NCBI GenBank assembly: GCA_905221605.1
Contig: CAJNDS010000388.1
Coordinates: forward strand, 1 to 64,000
Length of the DNA stretch: 64,000 nt
Direction of reading: 5' to 3'
From: Symbiodinium natans
Lineage: Eukaryota > Sar > Dinophyceae > Suessiales > Symbiodiniaceae
Shown here: piece by piece, positions 62,651-64,000 of the stretch
Layout: each line of letters begins with the position of its first letter
Position numbering within the stretch: the stretch's first letter is position 1
Position numbers and translations under genes: made by a program
Notes under the pieces: model-generated
Databases searched by the model: none
What the model was told of the DNA's origin: nothing
The model's input: only the letters and a program-made list of their open reading frames with translations

Positions 62651-62735
62651 GACCAGTACCGCGACATGAATTGCAATGTGGCAATATGTGCATTCCAAAT
62701 CGCTCCCATTTTTGTCGGGCGCGCACAGGCTCGTG
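62651..62735 (+). CDS. island E5
   Basis: After GGGTTTCAG reads DQYRDMNCNVAICAFQIAPI then FVGRAQ. Here the heptamer tract itself provides the acceptor (TTTAGGGTTTCAG). Confidence 0.35.
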
Positions 62736-62765
62736 TAGGTTATAACGCAACAGAGTAAAGCATCC

Positions 62766-62885
62766 GTAACCCTAAACCCCAAACCCCAAGCCCCAAACCC
62801 TAAACCCTAAACCCTAAACCCTAAACCCTAAACCCCAAACCCCAAACCCCAAACCCCAAACCCTAACCCTAAACCCTAAACCCCA
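62766..62885. repeat. CCCTAAA / CCCCAAA mixed tract
   Basis: CCCTAAA copies with a block of CCCCAAA variants. Confidence 0.9.
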
Positions 62886-62926
62886 GAGAATGCCAGCGTT
62901 CTGCGGGCTCCGGTTCTTCTGTCTAG

Positions 62927-62979
62927 GTGAAGTCGCTGGTGCACCGGGCGACCCTCGAGTCAAAGGCTAGCCGTGTACT
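62927..62979 (+). CDS. island E6
   Basis: Acceptor GTTCTTCTGTCTAG. Reads VKSLVHRATLESKASR. Confidence 0.4.
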
Positions 62980-63418
62980 TTGTCATCGTTGGGTAACATT
63001 TTACATTTTAAGGGTTTAGGGTTTAGGGTTTAGGGTTTAGGGTTTAGGGTTTAGGGTTTAGGGTATACTTAAACCCAATAAGGAATATACAAAAAGTAGA
63101 TTGTTAATAATATCCCGGGTTTAGGGTTTCAGGGGTTTTGGGTTTAGGGTTGAGGGTTTCGGAATTCAGGGACTCAGGGGTTTAGGGTTTTGGTTTTAGG
63201 GATGCAGGGGTTTAGGGATTAGGGTTGGCTGAATGAGAACACTTGACACTTCTTGCGATATTTTAATCCCTTATGTCACTGAAAGTGTACACTTTCTGTG
63301 GCTTCTGAACCAAGCAACTAATCGCTTACCCCCTTCTATTAAAGACCCCCCTAAAACTAAAAGCACTTTCCGGAAAATCCTGCCGAAACCGAGGCCGCCT
63401 TTTAAACCCTATTCCGAA

Positions 63419-63421
<3 letters not shown>

Positions 63422-63467
<46 letters not shown>
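63422..63467. repeat. poly-G tract, 46 G
   Basis: Longest homopolymer in the window; a candidate quadruplex former or an assembly-sensitive site. Confidence 0.9.
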
Positions 63468-63489
63468 CGGGGAGGGGTTCAGGGCTCCC

Positions 63490-64000
63490 AAAACCCTGAA
63501 GCCAACGAGGGTTTAGGGTCTAGGGTTAAGGGTTTAGGGTTTAGGGCTTAGGGTTCATGAAGGGTTTAGGGTTCAGAGTCCAGTCTTTTGGCAGCACGAT
63601 GCTGTCGGTGAGCGGCCTGTCTGGCTGCCTGTGAGCCTGGCTCTCCTCAGCCTACCTCACTAGTCATACGATATGCCATTTCTTTCCTGCCTGTCTGTCT
63701 TGCTACCCTAAACCCTAAACCCTAAACCCTAAACCCTAAACCCTAAACCCTAAACCCTAAACCCTAATTAAACCATAAACCCTGATTACTTGAGTAAACC
63801 TGGAGTCTAGAAAATGGCATGTCGATAAAACCCCCCCTAATAATAAAAACACATTTCGAATTTCTGTTGGGGGGGGGGGGACCCCTAAACCCTAAACCCT
63901 AAACCCCCGTTTAATATTAGGGGGAAGGGATTAAGGAGTTAAGGGTTTAGGGATTAGGGATTAGGGATTCAGGGGTTTAGTTAAGGGATTCAGGAGTTTG
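63490..64000. other. heptamer-rich end of window
   Basis: TTTAGGG (63505-63570), a short open stretch at 63596-63634, CCCTAAA (63705-63765), a further CCCTAAA tract and TTTAGGG variants to the end. No gene recognised. Confidence 0.5.

Larger units (their letters stand above)
8000..64000. repeat. interspersed telomere-like TTTAGGG / CCCTAAA tracts
   Basis: Dozens of tracts of 2 to about 17 heptamers occur from here to the window end in both orientations. The usual order on the + strand is island, TTTAGGG tract, spacer, CCCTAAA tract, next island. Long examples are 12919-13012, 14268-14384, 26281-26390, 28630-28735, 39133-39215, 39333-39415 and 63705-63765. The + strand order G-rich then C-rich means a transcript of each segment could pair its two ends. 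Confidence 0.9.

Noticed and set aside
63700-64000. True chromosome end
   Set aside because: Heptamer tracts alternate in orientation and are short; no long terminal one-orientation array.

Overview
The window looks like nuclear DNA of a dinoflagellate (Symbiodiniaceae-like or a relative). This is an inference from four signals. (1) Tracts of the heptamer TTTAGGG/CCCTAAA, the telomere-type repeat of plants and dinoflagellates, occur throughout. (2) Short exon-like islands have GT, GC and apparently GA donors, a mix known from dinoflagellates. (3) The LTRs of one retroelement carry a sequence closely resembling the end of the dinoflagellate trans-spliced leader (CATTTTTTGGCTCAAG against CATTTTGGCTCAAG). 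(4) The retroelement Gag combines a CCCH finger with a CCHC knuckle. No rRNA, tRNA, CRISPR array or bacterial-type operon was seen.

Layout. 1-7.9 kb is satellite DNA: nested inverted repeats, a 174-bp tandem array, a 39-bp array built on a 22-bp palindrome, and about 1.75 kb of AATTTAAAT-type repeats with a ~340-bp higher-order unit. From 8 kb to the end, the + strand shows exon-like islands of about 30-200 bp. Many are followed by a TTTAGGG tract and preceded by a CCCTAAA tract, so each intervening segment (intron) tends to be bounded by telomere-like repeats in inverted orientation. Several contain small foldback (MITE-like) elements.

Best-supported host gene: 14167-26967 (+), a metallo-beta-lactamase-fold protein in about 12 exons. 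Its motifs appear in family order: LGTGAG, LADLGLGV, SHNHSDHAGE, IAEPEVLA, LRVYRMHELLSTG, THRAQHSELC, VGWTSDSG, GHEHASF, IIGYGSSAEAP, then a stop. Three of the exon joins were checked for phase and fit. Its fourth intron is about 5 kb because an LTR element sits inside it. Before this gene (8.6-13.6 kb) and after it (28.7-40.7 kb) are islands encoding mostly coiled-coil-like peptides, probably one or more large coiled-coil proteins. Islands continue at 42.6-51.5 kb and 60.9-63 kb without a recognised product.

Two complete-looking LTR retroelements lie on the - strand. Element 1 (16963-21336) encodes a 1194-aa Gag-protease. Element 2 (51743-60451) has 222-bp LTRs and encodes a single 2609-aa protein with a WW domain, an S1/OB-like domain and six CCCH fingers. 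Neither shows reverse transcriptase or integrase. Both sit inside TTTAGGG tracts with 5-bp target duplications, and both share a 14-nt primer-binding site matching the anticodon stem-loop of initiator tRNA-Met, the arrangement known from Drosophila copia. They therefore look like two non-autonomous families mobilised by a copia-type partner and possibly directed to telomere-like DNA.
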